The notes beneath the pieces are model-generated. The model made no database searches. It was not told where the DNA came from and saw nothing but the letters and a program-made list of their open reading frames with translations. A stretch of DNA of 64,000 nucleotides, taken from positions 1 through 64,000 of the forward strand of contig NZ_LT732533.1 of the NCBI RefSeq assembly GCF_900156915.1, written 5' to 3'. Each line of letters begins with the position of its first letter. Within the stretch, counting starts at the first letter, position 1. This DNA comes from Sediminibacillus massiliensis. GTDB lineage: Bacteria > Bacillota > Bacilli > Bacillales > Amphibacillaceae. This document shows, piece by piece, positions 37,386-46,687 of this stretch. The translations under genes were made by a program, and so were the position numbers.

Positions 37386-37886
37386 TTATTTTGCTTCTTT
37401 TACTGCACTTAATGCTTGTTCATAATCGGGGTGGTTGGTACCTTCACTCACATATTCTGTGTAAGTTACCTTGTCGTTGGAGTCCACAATGAAAACAGAA
37501 CGTGCAAGCAACCGCAGTTCTTGCATCAATACACCATAAGCTTCGCCGAAACTGGCGTCTTTATGATCGGAAAAAATGTCCACGTGTTCGATATTATTGG
37601 CTGCGACCCAACGCCTTTGGGCGAATGGCAAGTCCATGCTCACGGTCAACACTTTTACATTGTCCAGCTTCTCTGCTGCATCATTAAATCGTTGAGTTTG
37701 TTCCGCACATACGCCAGTATCTACAGAGGGAACGACACTTATCAGTCTCACCTGACCTTTATAATCCGACAGTTTCTTTTCGTTTAGATTATTATCCAAC
37801 ACATGAAAATCAGGAGCTGTATCACCAACTTTAACTTCTTGGCCTGCCAATGTCATAGGCGTACCTTTAAATGTCACATTTGCCAT
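37386..37886 (-). CDS. tpx: Thiol peroxidase Tpx, single-cysteine variant
   Basis: Peroxiredoxin that reduces lipid and other hydroperoxides. It has 166 residues. The peroxidatic Cys60 is in SVVPSVDTGVCAEQTQRF, with the catalytic Thr and Arg of the family. The usual resolving Cys in the motif FAQ.RW-C is Val94 here (FAQRRWVAAN; codon GTC), and the protein contains no other Cys. It must therefore be resolved by an outside thiol such as thioredoxin or bacillithiol. Single gene with terminator; start supported by AGGAGG. Confidence 0.95.
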   Translation of the reverse strand: MANVTFKGTPMTLAGQEVKVGDTAPDFHVLDNNLNEKKLSDYKGQVRLISVVPSVDTGVCAEQTQRFNDAAEKLDNVKVLTVSMDLPFAQRRWVAANNIEHVDIFSDHKDASFGEAYGVLMQELRLLARSVFIVDSNDKVTYTEYVSEGTNHPDYEQALSAVKEAK

Positions 37887-37969
37887 TTACATCTACCTCC
37901 TATGTTTTTATAAGCTATCTCAATCATATTATGAAGGCAGATTTTGGGATTGTCTAACATTTAGCAGGC

Positions 37970-38497
37970 TTATTCCTCATCTTCATCCTCTTCTTGTTTT
38001 GCTTTTTTCTTGCTTTTTGAATCGCCCTTCTCCCCTTTTTCCTTCGAATCATCTTTTCCCTTATCATTTTTACTGCCTTGCTGTCCGCTATTCTGCATGA
38101 TTTCTTGTATTTTTTCCAATGCCTTAGGCGCGAACTCAAGCAATTTTTCATATAAGTGGGTTTGTTGATTCAGATGAATCATTTGGACCCCTTTTTCATT
38201 TACCACCAAAAAAGCAATCGGTGTGATTGAGACACCGCCTCCACTCCCACCCCCAAAAGGGAAAGAAGATGACGAGGAGGAATCAGAAGATCCTGATGAT
38301 TCCGATTGATCTCCTGATTGAGCCCCATTGAATTCCGAACCCCCGGCGGCAAAACCAAATCCTACCCTGGAGACCGTGATAATGACACTCCCATCCGGGG
38401 ACTCCACCGGGTCGCCAATAATCGTATTGACATCTACCATGTCTTTTAAATTTTCCATTGCTGTCGTCATTAATCCTTCAATTGGATGTTCACTCAT
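37970..38497 (-). CDS. ytfJ: Sporulation protein YtfJ / GerW family
   Basis: A 175-residue protein of the GerW/YtfJ family, linked to spore germination in B. subtilis. The conserved core is VDVNTIIGDPVESPDGSVIITVSRVGFGF (residues 17-45), then a Gly/Ser-rich linker (SSGSSDSSSSSS, FPFGGGSGGG), the second conserved strand pair (VSITPIAFLVV) and an extended Lys/Glu-rich C-terminus (about 135-175). The start overlaps the ytfI stop (ATGA). Confidence 0.9.
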   Translation of the reverse strand: MSEHPIEGLMTTAMENLKDMVDVNTIIGDPVESPDGSVIITVSRVGFGFAAGGSEFNGAQSGDQSESSGSSDSSSSSSFPFGGGSGGGVSITPIAFLVVNEKGVQMIHLNQQTHLYEKLLEFAPKALEKIQEIMQNSGQQGSKNDKGKDDSKEKGEKGDSKSKKKAKQEEDEDEE

Positions 38498-39138
38498 ACA
38501 TTTACCTCCTTATAGTCAGGCTGTTGATTGTGTTTATGAGTTTGTTTTTGTTTTTGTGTTAAAGAAGAAAGATAGATGATTGCTAAAATAGCATGTCCCA
38601 GTCTGACCGAAAACATGCAGATAAAATGAGTGCCTGCGTACTTCTGTTTAAATATCGGATCCACAAACACCACTGTTTGATTCACTTTCTTCATGTTTTT
38701 TTTCATCCAACCCACCAAAATTTGTTTTAATGCCCAAATTCCACCTGTGATCATTCCAGTAGAACTGGCCTCCCCTGTCCCTATTTTTGTATGCCATTTC
38801 AGACTATGTACTTTCGTTTTGGAAAATAACTTTAATAACCTTGGAATTAACCTATGTACCATCTGCCTCATTTCCAGAAATTCTATCCATCTGGCTTTCA
38901 TGTTTTCGATAAAACCTGGTTCATCAGGGTTAAGTCGGGCGATGATGCTCTCCATCTTTTCATCGGCCTGTTCATCCCCTATTTCTTTTTTATAGATAGT
39001 AATATTTATTATCCTCACTTGGAATTTCCATTGTTCTTTGCCATTTTCATACACAAAACTTATCGTCGTATAGATCCTTAGAAAAAGACTTAAAATAAAT
39101 AAAAGGAATAAAACAATCAGGACAACCAACCATGCCAT
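38494..39138 (-). CDS. ytfI: DUF2953 protein YtfI
   Basis: A 214-residue protein with one N-terminal membrane helix (VVLIVLFLLFILSLFL) and a DUF2953 domain with FVDPIFKQKYAG and a C-terminal FSVRLGHAILAI. It is translationally coupled to ytfJ, as in other spore formers, suggesting a forespore or spore-membrane role by context. Confidence 0.85.
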   Translation of the reverse strand: MAWLVVLIVLFLLFILSLFLRIYTTISFVYENGKEQWKFQVRIINITIYKKEIGDEQADEKMESIIARLNPDEPGFIENMKARWIEFLEMRQMVHRLIPRLLKLFSKTKVHSLKWHTKIGTGEASSTGMITGGIWALKQILVGWMKKNMKKVNQTVVFVDPIFKQKYAGTHFICMFSVRLGHAILAIIYLSSLTQKQKQTHKHNQQPDYKEVNV

Positions 39139-39323
39139 TCCAACACCTCCATCTTTTACCTATTATCTTCATTTTTTTCCGGTTTAAACCCAATTATAAA
39201 AAGGCTTTCTTACTGGGATTATCGAAATAATGATGATAACATGGAAGTGTTACCAATCCTTCTCCGACAAATGATAAAGCGTTTTTTCAACGGAAGGATA
39301 AAGGCAGATAGGAGGAAACAAAT

Positions 39324-40124
39324 ATGGATAACCGTCGCAACTTATATTTCTATTACCCTAAAGAAGAAGAATTAGAAGAAAAATTAAAACCATTGTTCAA
39401 CTTGGCCAGGGAAAACCAATTTACTATTGTGGAAGATGCAGAAGATGCAAATATAATCATAAGTGTGGGCGGTGATGGTGCCTTTTTGCAAGCCGTACGA
39501 AAAACAGGCTTTCGCCAGGATTGTCTTTACACTGGGATAGCACGATCCAATGAAGCCGGCTTATATTGTGACTTCAGCTTGGATAATTATGATGAGATGG
39601 TCCATTCCATCATGCATGAGGAATTGGAAGTACGCCGTTTTCCGGTCATTGATGTCACTGCGAATGGAGAAGCGCAATTCCAATGCCTGAACGAAGTTAG
39701 TATTCGAAGTACACTGATTAAAACAATCGTAATGGAAGTCCTTATCGATGATCAGCACTTTGAAACCTTCCGGGGAGACGGATTGATTGTAGCTACCCCC
39801 ACTGGCAGTACTGGATACAATAAATCGACGAATGGAGCTGTAGTCGATCCCAAGACACCATGTTTCCAAGTCAGCGAGTTGGCATCTCTTAATAACAACC
39901 GCTACCGCACACTGGGTTCCTCCTTCATTCTTGATAAATCAAGGAAACTCACTTTGAAGGTAGTCCAGGATGGAAATGATTATCCGATTATCGGGTATGA
40001 TAATGAAGCCTATTCTGTACGGAATATCAAAGACTTAACAGTGACGATGAGTGACAAAATTGTTAAAACTGTAAAACTGAAGAATAACTCCTATTGGGAC
40101 CGTGTTAAACGGACTTTCCTATAA
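39324..40124 (+). CDS. nadK2: NAD kinase (NadK2/YtdI type)
   Basis: Phosphorylates NAD to NADP. It has 266 residues with GGDG in IISVGGDGAFLQAVRK (catalytic Asp), LNEVSI, and the NAD-binding TPTGSTGYNKSTNGAVV. B. subtilis has two paralogs (YjbN/PpnKA and YtdI/PpnKB), and position and length match the second. Monocistronic; AGGAGG precedes the ATG. Confidence 0.94.
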   Translation: MDNRRNLYFYYPKEEELEEKLKPLFNLARENQFTIVEDAEDANIIISVGGDGAFLQAVRKTGFRQDCLYTGIARSNEAGLYCDFSLDNYDEMVHSIMHEELEVRRFPVIDVTANGEAQFQCLNEVSIRSTLIKTIVMEVLIDDQHFETFRGDGLIVATPTGSTGYNKSTNGAVVDPKTPCFQVSELASLNNNRYRTLGSSFILDKSRKLTLKVVQDGNDYPIIGYDNEAYSVRNIKDLTVTMSDKIVKTVKLKNNSYWDRVKRTFL

Positions 40125-40126
40125 TA

Positions 40127-40172
40127 AAAAAGCAGCTTCCTGACCGGTCAACCCGGCGGTAGCTGCTTTTTT
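40127..40172 (+). terminator. Intrinsic terminator of the NAD kinase gene
   Basis: Outer stem AAAAGCAGCT/AGCTGCTTTT with an inner imperfect CCGG stem, followed by TT. It starts two bases after the stop codon. Confidence 0.9.
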
Positions 40173-40210
40173 CATATAACTCTATTCCATGGTGACTTCT
40201 TAGTCTTCTT

Positions 40211-40562
40211 AGTTGAGGCCAGTTACGACCTAGTGAAAAATTTTCTTTTTTGACTCATTCTGATGTTTATTGAGTGTTGGTACTCGCTGTGGCAGAACAC
40301 TTCACTTTCCGCAGGCACGGCCTCAGCCAGGGGACTACTTGAATAAGCTTCTCTGCTCCCTTTGGGACTGCGATTACTCGCCCCATCGAAGACCTTTTGG
40401 GACTGCGATTACTCGTCCCATCGAAGACCTTTTGGGACTGCGATTACTCGTCCCATCGAAGACCTTTTGGGACTGCGATTACTCGTCCCATCGAAGACCT
40501 TTTGCTTTTCCCGCAGGACAAGGAAAGCTTCGTCAGCATGGCATCGCATGAAGAAAATTGGA
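40211..40562 (-). repeat. Composite structured intergenic repeat, copy E (right end lost)
   Basis: A minus-oriented type-2 backbone. The left terminal motif TAGTTGAGG...CGACCTAGTG (40210) matches copy D in reverse. Arm GGCAGAACAC at 40291-40300 is identical to copy C, but its partner arm is missing. The similarity stops at about 40562, roughly 36 bases before the end of the amidohydrolase gene. Four 35-bp units lie inside. Overlapping open frames in all three plus frames are produced by the tandem unit and are not genes. Confidence 0.88.
40361..40500 (-). repeat. 35-bp tandem unit, four copies, in repeat E
   Basis: Four units at 40361-40395, 40396-40430, 40431-40465 and 40466-40500. Units two to four are identical; unit one differs by a single C/T in the hairpin arm. 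Each contains GGGAC...GTCCC around TGCGATTACTC. Copy number differs from copies A (2), C (3) and D (1). Confidence 0.95.
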
Positions 40563-40597
40563 GACCCATCTTGTTTGAACACCGCAGCATAAACACT

Positions 40598-42187
40598 TTA
40601 TCTTTGGTACATGATATCTTCTCCGACAACGGTTGTTTCCACTTTAACAGAATCAAAGTCATCAGCATCTATCTTGAACAAGTCTTTATTCAAGATGGTG
40701 AAATCAGCTGTAAAGCCCTGCTCGATGATACCCTGCTCCGTTTCATGACAAGCAGCATATGCACTGCCTTTTGTATATAAGGAAACAGCCTCATACATGG
40801 AAAGTTTCTCGCTTTCTGTATAGCTTTTCCCGTCGACGGACGACTTTCTCCATACTGCCGCTTCTATTCCGAGCAAAGGATCAACACTTTCAATAGGTGC
40901 GTCCGAACCTCCTGCACAAGCAATATCCCGCTGCAAAAAAGTTTTCCACGCATACGCATATTCCAATCTTTCCGTACCGATTCTGTCTATTATCCAAGGA
41001 AAATCGGAAGCCACAAAGGTTGGTTGTATATCCAACACAACATCGAGTTCCTGCAATGAATCTAACAACGAGTCATTGACGAGTTGAGCATGAATAATTC
41101 TATCTCTTCTGCCGTTGTATAAAGGATTTTTTTTCAGGGCTGACACAACAGCTTCTACCGCCTTGTCCCCGATAGCGTGAACAGCAACAGGCATACCGTG
41201 TTCGCGGGCATTCTTCACTAAAAGCTCGAGGTTTTCCTGAGTGTGGATGTTAATTCCATTATTATCCGGATCATCTTCATATGGCTCTGATAACCAGGCT
41301 GTCCTGCCTCCCAACGCCCCGTCCGAAAAGATTTTCATTGCACCCATTTCTATATAGACCGTTCCTTGATGATAATCCAAACCTTCCTCCACCATATCTT
41401 TCAATACCTCATGATGGACTAGTAAATGGGCCCGAAATTTCCTCTTGTTGCCGTCTATCGCATTTTTGAATGCATTATACGTTTTTCTGAAGCCGCCATA
41501 ATAGTTTAGATCTTCTGTGTGACCTCCAACAATTCCATACCTGTATAAATCGTCTACTGCCACTTCGACAATGGAAGTCAGGCTTTGCTCCGATATTTCC
41601 GGCACAACAGACTTGATATATTCCTGAGCTGTATCCAAGAACAATCCGGTTGCCTGGCCATTCCCATCTCTGACCACTACTCCGCCCTGCGGATCGGGAG
41701 TGGCTTCATCGATGCCGGCTTTCTTGATTGCTTGTGAATTAGCCAGCAACGCATGCCTGCAAACTCTTGTCAGCATCATAGGATTATCAGGACTAATCTC
41801 ATCCAATTCCTCTTTAGGAATGATGACCGGCTCCTCCCATTGGTTTTCATTCCACCCTTCTCCTATCAACCATTCACCAGGAGAAAGTGTCTTCGCCCGT
41901 TCCCTTAAAGCAGATTTTACTTGTTCGGGGGAATGCATGGCAGACAAATCCAAATGGATCAATTTTTCCCCATGACCAATGATATGCAAATGGCTGTCGA
42001 TAAACCCGGGTAACATTGTTTTACCCTGCAAATTATGCCTTGCCTCAATATTATCCGAATATTTCGATTCCAAAGTTTGAAGCGATCCTGTTTCTTTAAT
42101 GATGCCGGATTCTGTGTAAACTGCTTCAGTGATATCCCCTTCCTGCCTCATTGTATAGATGGTTCCTCCGTACCATAATGTACCCAT
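40598..42187 (-). CDS. Amidohydrolase family 3 protein (YtcJ-like)
   Basis: A 529-residue metal-dependent amidohydrolase. The N-terminal strand domain has GTIYTMRQEGD, and the metal site starts PGFIDSHLHIIGHGE. The TIM barrel continues with EMGAMKIFSDGALGGRTA, VAVHAIGDKAVEAV, HAQLV and GSDAPIESVDPLLGI, and C-terminal FTADFTILNKD closes the fold. It resembles B. subtilis YtcJ; substrate unknown. The stop codon lies close to the truncated end of repeat E, and no terminator is seen there. Confidence 0.87.
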   Translation of the reverse strand: MGTLWYGGTIYTMRQEGDITEAVYTESGIIKETGSLQTLESKYSDNIEARHNLQGKTMLPGFIDSHLHIIGHGEKLIHLDLSAMHSPEQVKSALRERAKTLSPGEWLIGEGWNENQWEEPVIIPKEELDEISPDNPMMLTRVCRHALLANSQAIKKAGIDEATPDPQGGVVVRDGNGQATGLFLDTAQEYIKSVVPEISEQSLTSIVEVAVDDLYRYGIVGGHTEDLNYYGGFRKTYNAFKNAIDGNKRKFRAHLLVHHEVLKDMVEEGLDYHQGTVYIEMGAMKIFSDGALGGRTAWLSEPYEDDPDNNGINIHTQENLELLVKNAREHGMPVAVHAIGDKAVEAVVSALKKNPLYNGRRDRIIHAQLVNDSLLDSLQELDVVLDIQPTFVASDFPWIIDRIGTERLEYAYAWKTFLQRDIACAGGSDAPIESVDPLLGIEAAVWRKSSVDGKSYTESEKLSMYEAVSLYTKGSAYAACHETEQGIIEQGFTADFTILNKDLFKIDADDFDSVKVETTVVGEDIMYQR

Positions 42188-42271
42188 AAGCTTTACCCCT
42201 TTTATGCTTGATTCATGATTTCTGTCTATTTCACAATCTTTCTCTCAGTTTATTATTTTTACTCATAAAAG

Positions 42272-42299
42272 AAAAGGGTAGTGCAGCCACCACCCTTTT
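42272..42299 (-). terminator. Intrinsic terminator of the nifZ-thiI operon
   Basis: 12-bp arms AAAAGGGTAGTG and CACCACCCTTTT with one mismatch and a 4-base loop, seven bases beyond the thiI stop. Confidence 0.82.
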
Positions 42300-42305
42300 G
42301 AAGGT

Positions 42306-43508
42306 TTAGAGAAGGTCGTCAAACTCTTTATCTTGCCTGGAATGTTGAGATATTCTAACTACTTCTATTCCAGCCAATGTTTCTTCCATTTCTTCTTGAA
42401 AATCAATCATATCTTCAAAATATTTCACTTTTTCCAATCTCGGTTTTGTCTTAGGAGCGTCCGGAACAAATACTGTACAACAGTCTTCATAAGGTCTTAT
42501 CGATATGTCATACGTATCAATGGATTGAGAGATACTGATGATGTCTTCTTTATCCATTGCAATGAGCGGTCTCAATACTGGGTAACTCGTTACATCATTG
42601 ATGGCATGCATACTTTCCATCGTCTGGCTTGCCACTTGTCCGAGACTCTCTCCAGTAGTAAATGACAGGATACCTTCCTTTTCAGCAATCTTTTCGCTGA
42701 TGCGCATCATCATTCTGCGCATGACAGTCATAGAGTAACCATGCGGTATTTCTTTGCTGATTTTTTGTTGTAGCTTTGTGAATGGTACGACATGAATCCG
42801 GATAGAGTGTCCAAAGCCTGTTAAACTGCGAGCCAGATCAAACACCTTTTGTTTGGCCCGTTCACTTGTGAATGGTGGTGAATGAAAGTGTACCGCTTCA
42901 ATCTTCACACCCCTTTTCATTGTCAAATAACCTGCTACCGGACTATCTATGCCACCCGACAAAAGCAACAACGTTTTTCCGGAAGTACCAACAGGAAGAC
43001 CGCCCAATCCCTGTATGTTTTTGGAAGTTATATATGTTGCATCTTGACGCACTTCCACTCTGATTTCCATGTCTGGTTCATGAACGTCGACAGAGTACCC
43101 GTCTGAATGTGTCAACAAATACCCTCCAAGTACCTGGTTCAAATCCTGCGATTTAATCGGAAAATCTTTATTTGTTCTTTTAGCAGTGACTTTGAATGTT
43201 TGCACATCTGGTTCGGATGTCAAAGCATATAAGGCAGCTTCTTTGATTTTCTCTTCGTCATTCACTACCCGGATCGCAGGGCTTAAACTTTGGATACCGA
43301 AGATGTGTTTACAACGTTCGATGATCGGATCCGGGTCTGCCCCATTCAAAATGATATACATCCGATCCCGCTGCCTTTTGATTTTTACGGTCGGCATGTC
43401 CTGTATCTTTTCTTTAATATTTTCCTGGAGCTGGATTGTAAACTGTTTTCTGTTTTTACCTTTTAACGTTAGTTCCCCATATCGGATTAAAATATGTGCA
43501 TATTCCAT
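42306..43508 (-). CDS. thiI: tRNA 4-thiouridine synthase ThiI
   Basis: ATP-dependent thiolation of U8 in tRNA. It has 400 residues: N-terminal ferredoxin-like and THUMP domains (1-165) and a PP-loop domain with SGGIDSPVAGYL. There is no C-terminal rhodanese domain, as in other Bacillus ThiI proteins that take sulfur directly from a dedicated desulfurase. That partner is encoded six bases upstream. Confidence 0.95.
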   Translation of the reverse strand: MEYAHILIRYGELTLKGKNRKQFTIQLQENIKEKIQDMPTVKIKRQRDRMYIILNGADPDPIIERCKHIFGIQSLSPAIRVVNDEEKIKEAALYALTSEPDVQTFKVTAKRTNKDFPIKSQDLNQVLGGYLLTHSDGYSVDVHEPDMEIRVEVRQDATYITSKNIQGLGGLPVGTSGKTLLLLSGGIDSPVAGYLTMKRGVKIEAVHFHSPPFTSERAKQKVFDLARSLTGFGHSIRIHVVPFTKLQQKISKEIPHGYSMTVMRRMMMRISEKIAEKEGILSFTTGESLGQVASQTMESMHAINDVTSYPVLRPLIAMDKEDIISISQSIDTYDISIRPYEDCCTVFVPDAPKTKPRLEKVKYFEDMIDFQEEMEETLAGIEVVRISQHSRQDKEFDDLL

Positions 43509-43514
43509 CTCTAT

Positions 43515-44654
43515 CTACCCCATTACTTCACTTAGTTGATCGATGACTTCATTGAACCTCGTACAGAACAATTGGATTTCTTCCAGCTTGTTTTGATAAG
43601 TCAGACTTACCCTCAGAGCAGATTCTGCCCGCTCTTTTCCCAATCCACAGGCAATCAATATCGCACTTTCATCTGGTTTCTTAGAAGAACAAGCAGATTT
43701 AGTCGAAATAAATATCCCTTTTTCAGCAAGCGCATGAATTATCACTTCTGGCTTGAAACCTGGCACTGAAAAATTGATGATGTGCGGTGCAGCTGTCTCA
43801 GGTGTATTTATATAGATGTTTTCCTTCTTTTGAAGAAAGCTTATCATGGAATTTCTTAACGATTTTAAGTGGTCCTTACCGGTCGCATAGCTTTCTGTGG
43901 TCATTCGCATGGCTTTCACCAGGGACACCGCTCCAGCAACATTCTCTGTACCCGAACGATAGACCATTTCTTGTTCACCGCCATGAAGAAGCGGAAACAA
44001 ATGTGTCCCTTCTTTAATATAAAGCAAACCAGTCCCTTTTAACCCATGGACTTTATGGCCAGAAATGGTACAAAGGTCAATACCACTTCCCGACAACTTA
44101 AGCGGAACCTTCCCATATCCTTGCACATGATCGACATGGAAGAAAAGTTTTGGATGCTTTTTGGCAATTTCGCCTATCTTTTCGACGGGCTGAATGGTTC
44201 CTATTTCGTTATTAACGTGCATGATACTGATTAAGATGGTTTCCTTCGTTATGGCTGCTTCAAGGTGTTCGATGGAAATCATACCACTCTCATCTACCGG
44301 CAAGTAAGTTACAGAGAAGCCTATTTTTTCCAACGCTCTACAAGCTTCAATCACTGATGGATGTTCAACTTGCGAAGTAATGATATGTTTCCCCCTGTTT
44401 TGGTGGGCTAGCGCAATCCCCTTTATCGCAGTATTGTTTCCTTCTGTTCCTCCTGATGTGAAGATGACTTCTTCTGTTCGAACATCTAACAGCCTGGAAG
44501 CCTGCTGCCTTGCTTTGGACAGAAGCCTCTCTGAGTCCGTCCCCAAACTATGCACAGAAGAAGGATTACCGTAATAGCTTTCCGATACTTTTTGAAAGCT
44601 TTGTAATACAGCATCATATGGCTTAGTAGTAGCACTATTATCTAAATAAATCAT
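43515..44654 (-). CDS. nifZ: Cysteine desulfurase, ThiI partner (NifZ/IscS-like)
   Basis: PLP enzyme supplying persulfide sulfur to ThiI. The ATG at 44654 (MIYLDNSATTKPYD), 8 bases after TAGGAG, gives 379 residues; a longer frame exists without support. PLP Lys is in TISGHKVHGLKGTG, His in IHVNN-type ISIMHVNNEIGTIQP, and the catalytic Cys loop is ISTKSACSSKKP. The gene directly precedes thiI with a 6-base gap, as in B. subtilis nifZ-thiI. Confidence 0.93.
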   Translation of the reverse strand: MIYLDNSATTKPYDAVLQSFQKVSESYYGNPSSVHSLGTDSERLLSKARQQASRLLDVRTEEVIFTSGGTEGNNTAIKGIALAHQNRGKHIITSQVEHPSVIEACRALEKIGFSVTYLPVDESGMISIEHLEAAITKETILISIMHVNNEIGTIQPVEKIGEIAKKHPKLFFHVDHVQGYGKVPLKLSGSGIDLCTISGHKVHGLKGTGLLYIKEGTHLFPLLHGGEQEMVYRSGTENVAGAVSLVKAMRMTTESYATGKDHLKSLRNSMISFLQKKENIYINTPETAAPHIINFSVPGFKPEVIIHALAEKGIFISTKSACSSKKPDESAILIACGLGKERAESALRVSLTYQNKLEEIQLFCTRFNEVIDQLSEVMG

Positions 44655-44703
44655 CGGATTAGCTCCTATCTGATATATTGCAATCAACTATATTATCATA
44701 AAT

Positions 44704-44736
44704 AATCCCCTGCCACAATTATCGTAACAGGGGATT
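44704..44736 (-). terminator. Terminator of ezrA
   Basis: Stem AATCCCCTG/CAGGGGATT extended by AAT/GTT, 15-base loop, between ezrA and the cysteine desulfurase gene, then ATTATTTATG on the minus strand. Confidence 0.7.
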
Positions 44737-44829
44737 GTTATGCTTATAAACGAAACAGTCATCATTATATGAATATACCTTTTGGTAACCAGAAGTAGAA
44801 TGGAAAAAGTTTTTATTTGATTACCGTTC

Positions 44830-46521
44830 CTAACTTGGTACTTTTCTATAATCTTCCAACCGTTTTAAAGCACCGGGCTCTATCTCCTCCAATGCTTTAG
44901 CTGCATGTTCCAAAGCTTCTTCGTATTCATAATCACGGAAAAGGGTCTCCGCTTCACCTAATTTAGAAGCTAAATCAGGATGTTGACTACGATACCTGTT
45001 GGCATATTGAATCACTAATTCAACTAAGGCTGCCTGGTCAAGTAACTGTTCAGTCTGGTCGATCATCAATCGTGTAGATTCCTCCGCTTCTGTCAAAGCG
45101 CTTTGAACTTCCCCCATATCAAGCGGATGTTTTTCCAATTGCAGCTCGACTTCCTCTGTTTTTACAGCCACAGTATCTAATAACTCCCAAATATGAGCCG
45201 GCACTCCGGGTATATTGCTTTTTTGGATAGCCCGCTGTGTATCTTGAAAGTCTTTTCTCATCTGCCAAACCTGGTCCTTGGCTTCCAATTCTTCTTTTCT
45301 TAATGTTTGGATTTGGACCCGAAACTCTTCATGTTGTTCATGGAGGCGTGATAATTCTTCAAACCTACTTTCGATGCTTTCCCGTATGTCTATATGTGTA
45401 GATTCCTTAAGCTCCAGCTGTTCATCCATTTTTTCCAATTCATCTTTCAACTGTTTTACCCGATTTTGAAGGGTCAAGAACACCTCAACGTCCTGGTCCT
45501 CAAAATAATAGGACTCTTGAAGATCCTCTACTTCAAACCTCGTTTCTTCAAAATCACTTATCTCATTTTCCAATTCTTTTCGGTAGCCAGGCAAATGTTT
45601 TTCTACATAATTCTTTGCTATCGCTTCTTTCTCCAGCAACTGATACATTTCTTTGATTCTTTCCTCAATGGTGGTAATCAGCTCTTGAACTCCCTCCATT
45701 GACCCCTTATTCAATTGCCCGACAGCATTTTCCACTCTTAACTGGTGATCATGCAATTCTTTTTCAAAACCCAGATGATCTATATGGTACCCGTCTTTCT
45801 TCATTCCTTTTATACCAGACAGTAATTCATTCAACTGTGCAGGAAGTTCTTTTTTACAACTTCTGTATAATACCGGGAACTGTTCTATCTGTTCTTCCAG
45901 ACTTGATAGTTGTTCTTTCAGTTCGTGCACCAATTTCTGAGCTTCGAAGTAATTCCCATCTTCGACATGGCCGTTATATTGTTTCATCTTTTCATCCATG
46001 CCATTGATTTCTGATTCATACAAACTTTCCGCTTTGCCGAACTCGTGCCTGTTTTGGATGAGGATTTTTCGCAAAACTTTTATTTTCGGCTGTAATTCCT
46101 CCACTTCTTCACGGCTGCTTTGCTCAGATTCCAACAGCTGTTCCAGTTCGATGAACATAGAATCGATATCAGCTTCAATACCTTTCAGTTCCTCTTCCAC
46201 ATTTCGCAAATTCTTCTTGGCTGCTGAAATACGGTAGCGGTCAGCGGACTCTTCCGCATCAAAAAGGTATTCTTCCAAGTCAGGAAGCTCCTTGGTAAGA
46301 ATCTGATCCCATCTATCTTTCCAAGATTCAAATCTTTCCTGGGTCTCTCCGGACAAATTCAAATTTTTCACTTTAGAAAGCTCGGATGTGACATTCCTGT
46401 TCATAATATCCATCTTCCAGCCTTCTAACCGATCCACTTCATCGTAGATTTTTTTGCGCCAAATCAATCCTGCGATAATCAATACTATGATTATGAGGAT
46501 ACCTCCAATTATGTATTCCAT
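44830..46521 (-). CDS. ezrA: Septation ring formation regulator EzrA
   Basis: Membrane-anchored spectrin-like negative regulator of FtsZ ring assembly. At 563 residues it matches the family (562). One N-terminal helix (IIGGILIIIVLIIAGLIW, about 4-21) is followed by long Glu/Lys/Gln coiled coils, and the conserved C-terminal YRKVPS end is present. It is near refZ, another division regulator. Confidence 0.96.
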   Translation of the reverse strand: MEYIIGGILIIIVLIIAGLIWRKKIYDEVDRLEGWKMDIMNRNVTSELSKVKNLNLSGETQERFESWKDRWDQILTKELPDLEEYLFDAEESADRYRISAAKKNLRNVEEELKGIEADIDSMFIELEQLLESEQSSREEVEELQPKIKVLRKILIQNRHEFGKAESLYESEINGMDEKMKQYNGHVEDGNYFEAQKLVHELKEQLSSLEEQIEQFPVLYRSCKKELPAQLNELLSGIKGMKKDGYHIDHLGFEKELHDHQLRVENAVGQLNKGSMEGVQELITTIEERIKEMYQLLEKEAIAKNYVEKHLPGYRKELENEISDFEETRFEVEDLQESYYFEDQDVEVFLTLQNRVKQLKDELEKMDEQLELKESTHIDIRESIESRFEELSRLHEQHEEFRVQIQTLRKEELEAKDQVWQMRKDFQDTQRAIQKSNIPGVPAHIWELLDTVAVKTEEVELQLEKHPLDMGEVQSALTEAEESTRLMIDQTEQLLDQAALVELVIQYANRYRSQHPDLASKLGEAETLFRDYEYEEALEHAAKALEEIEPGALKRLEDYRKVPS

Positions 46522-46687
46522 CTTAAACCTCCTAGTTCCGTGCTGACTTAAGGAGAGAACCTTAATTTTTCCAGATTAATTGTTAATAATATGATACCAT
46601 GTATCTTCTATTTTTTGGTTATAATTTTTCAAATTTATTCACATAGCGACAATTTTTTCATCGCGTGAAAATGGGTGATCAAAGCAT

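Noticed and set aside
40361-40500. Possible CRISPR array (regular 35-bp repeats)
   Set aside because: Units are directly adjacent with no spacers, and no cas genes are near.
40270-40780. Overlapping plus-strand open frames with repeated peptide (GLRLLVPSKTFWDCDY and similar)
   Set aside because: They come from translating the 35-bp tandem unit, which has no stop in any of three frames. No ribosome-binding site, and the same sequence is an intergenic repeat elsewhere.
46640-46662. Possible fragment of the repeat end motif (CACATAGCGACAATTTTTT)
   Set aside because: Only weak similarity to the end of copy C, and no backbone follows.
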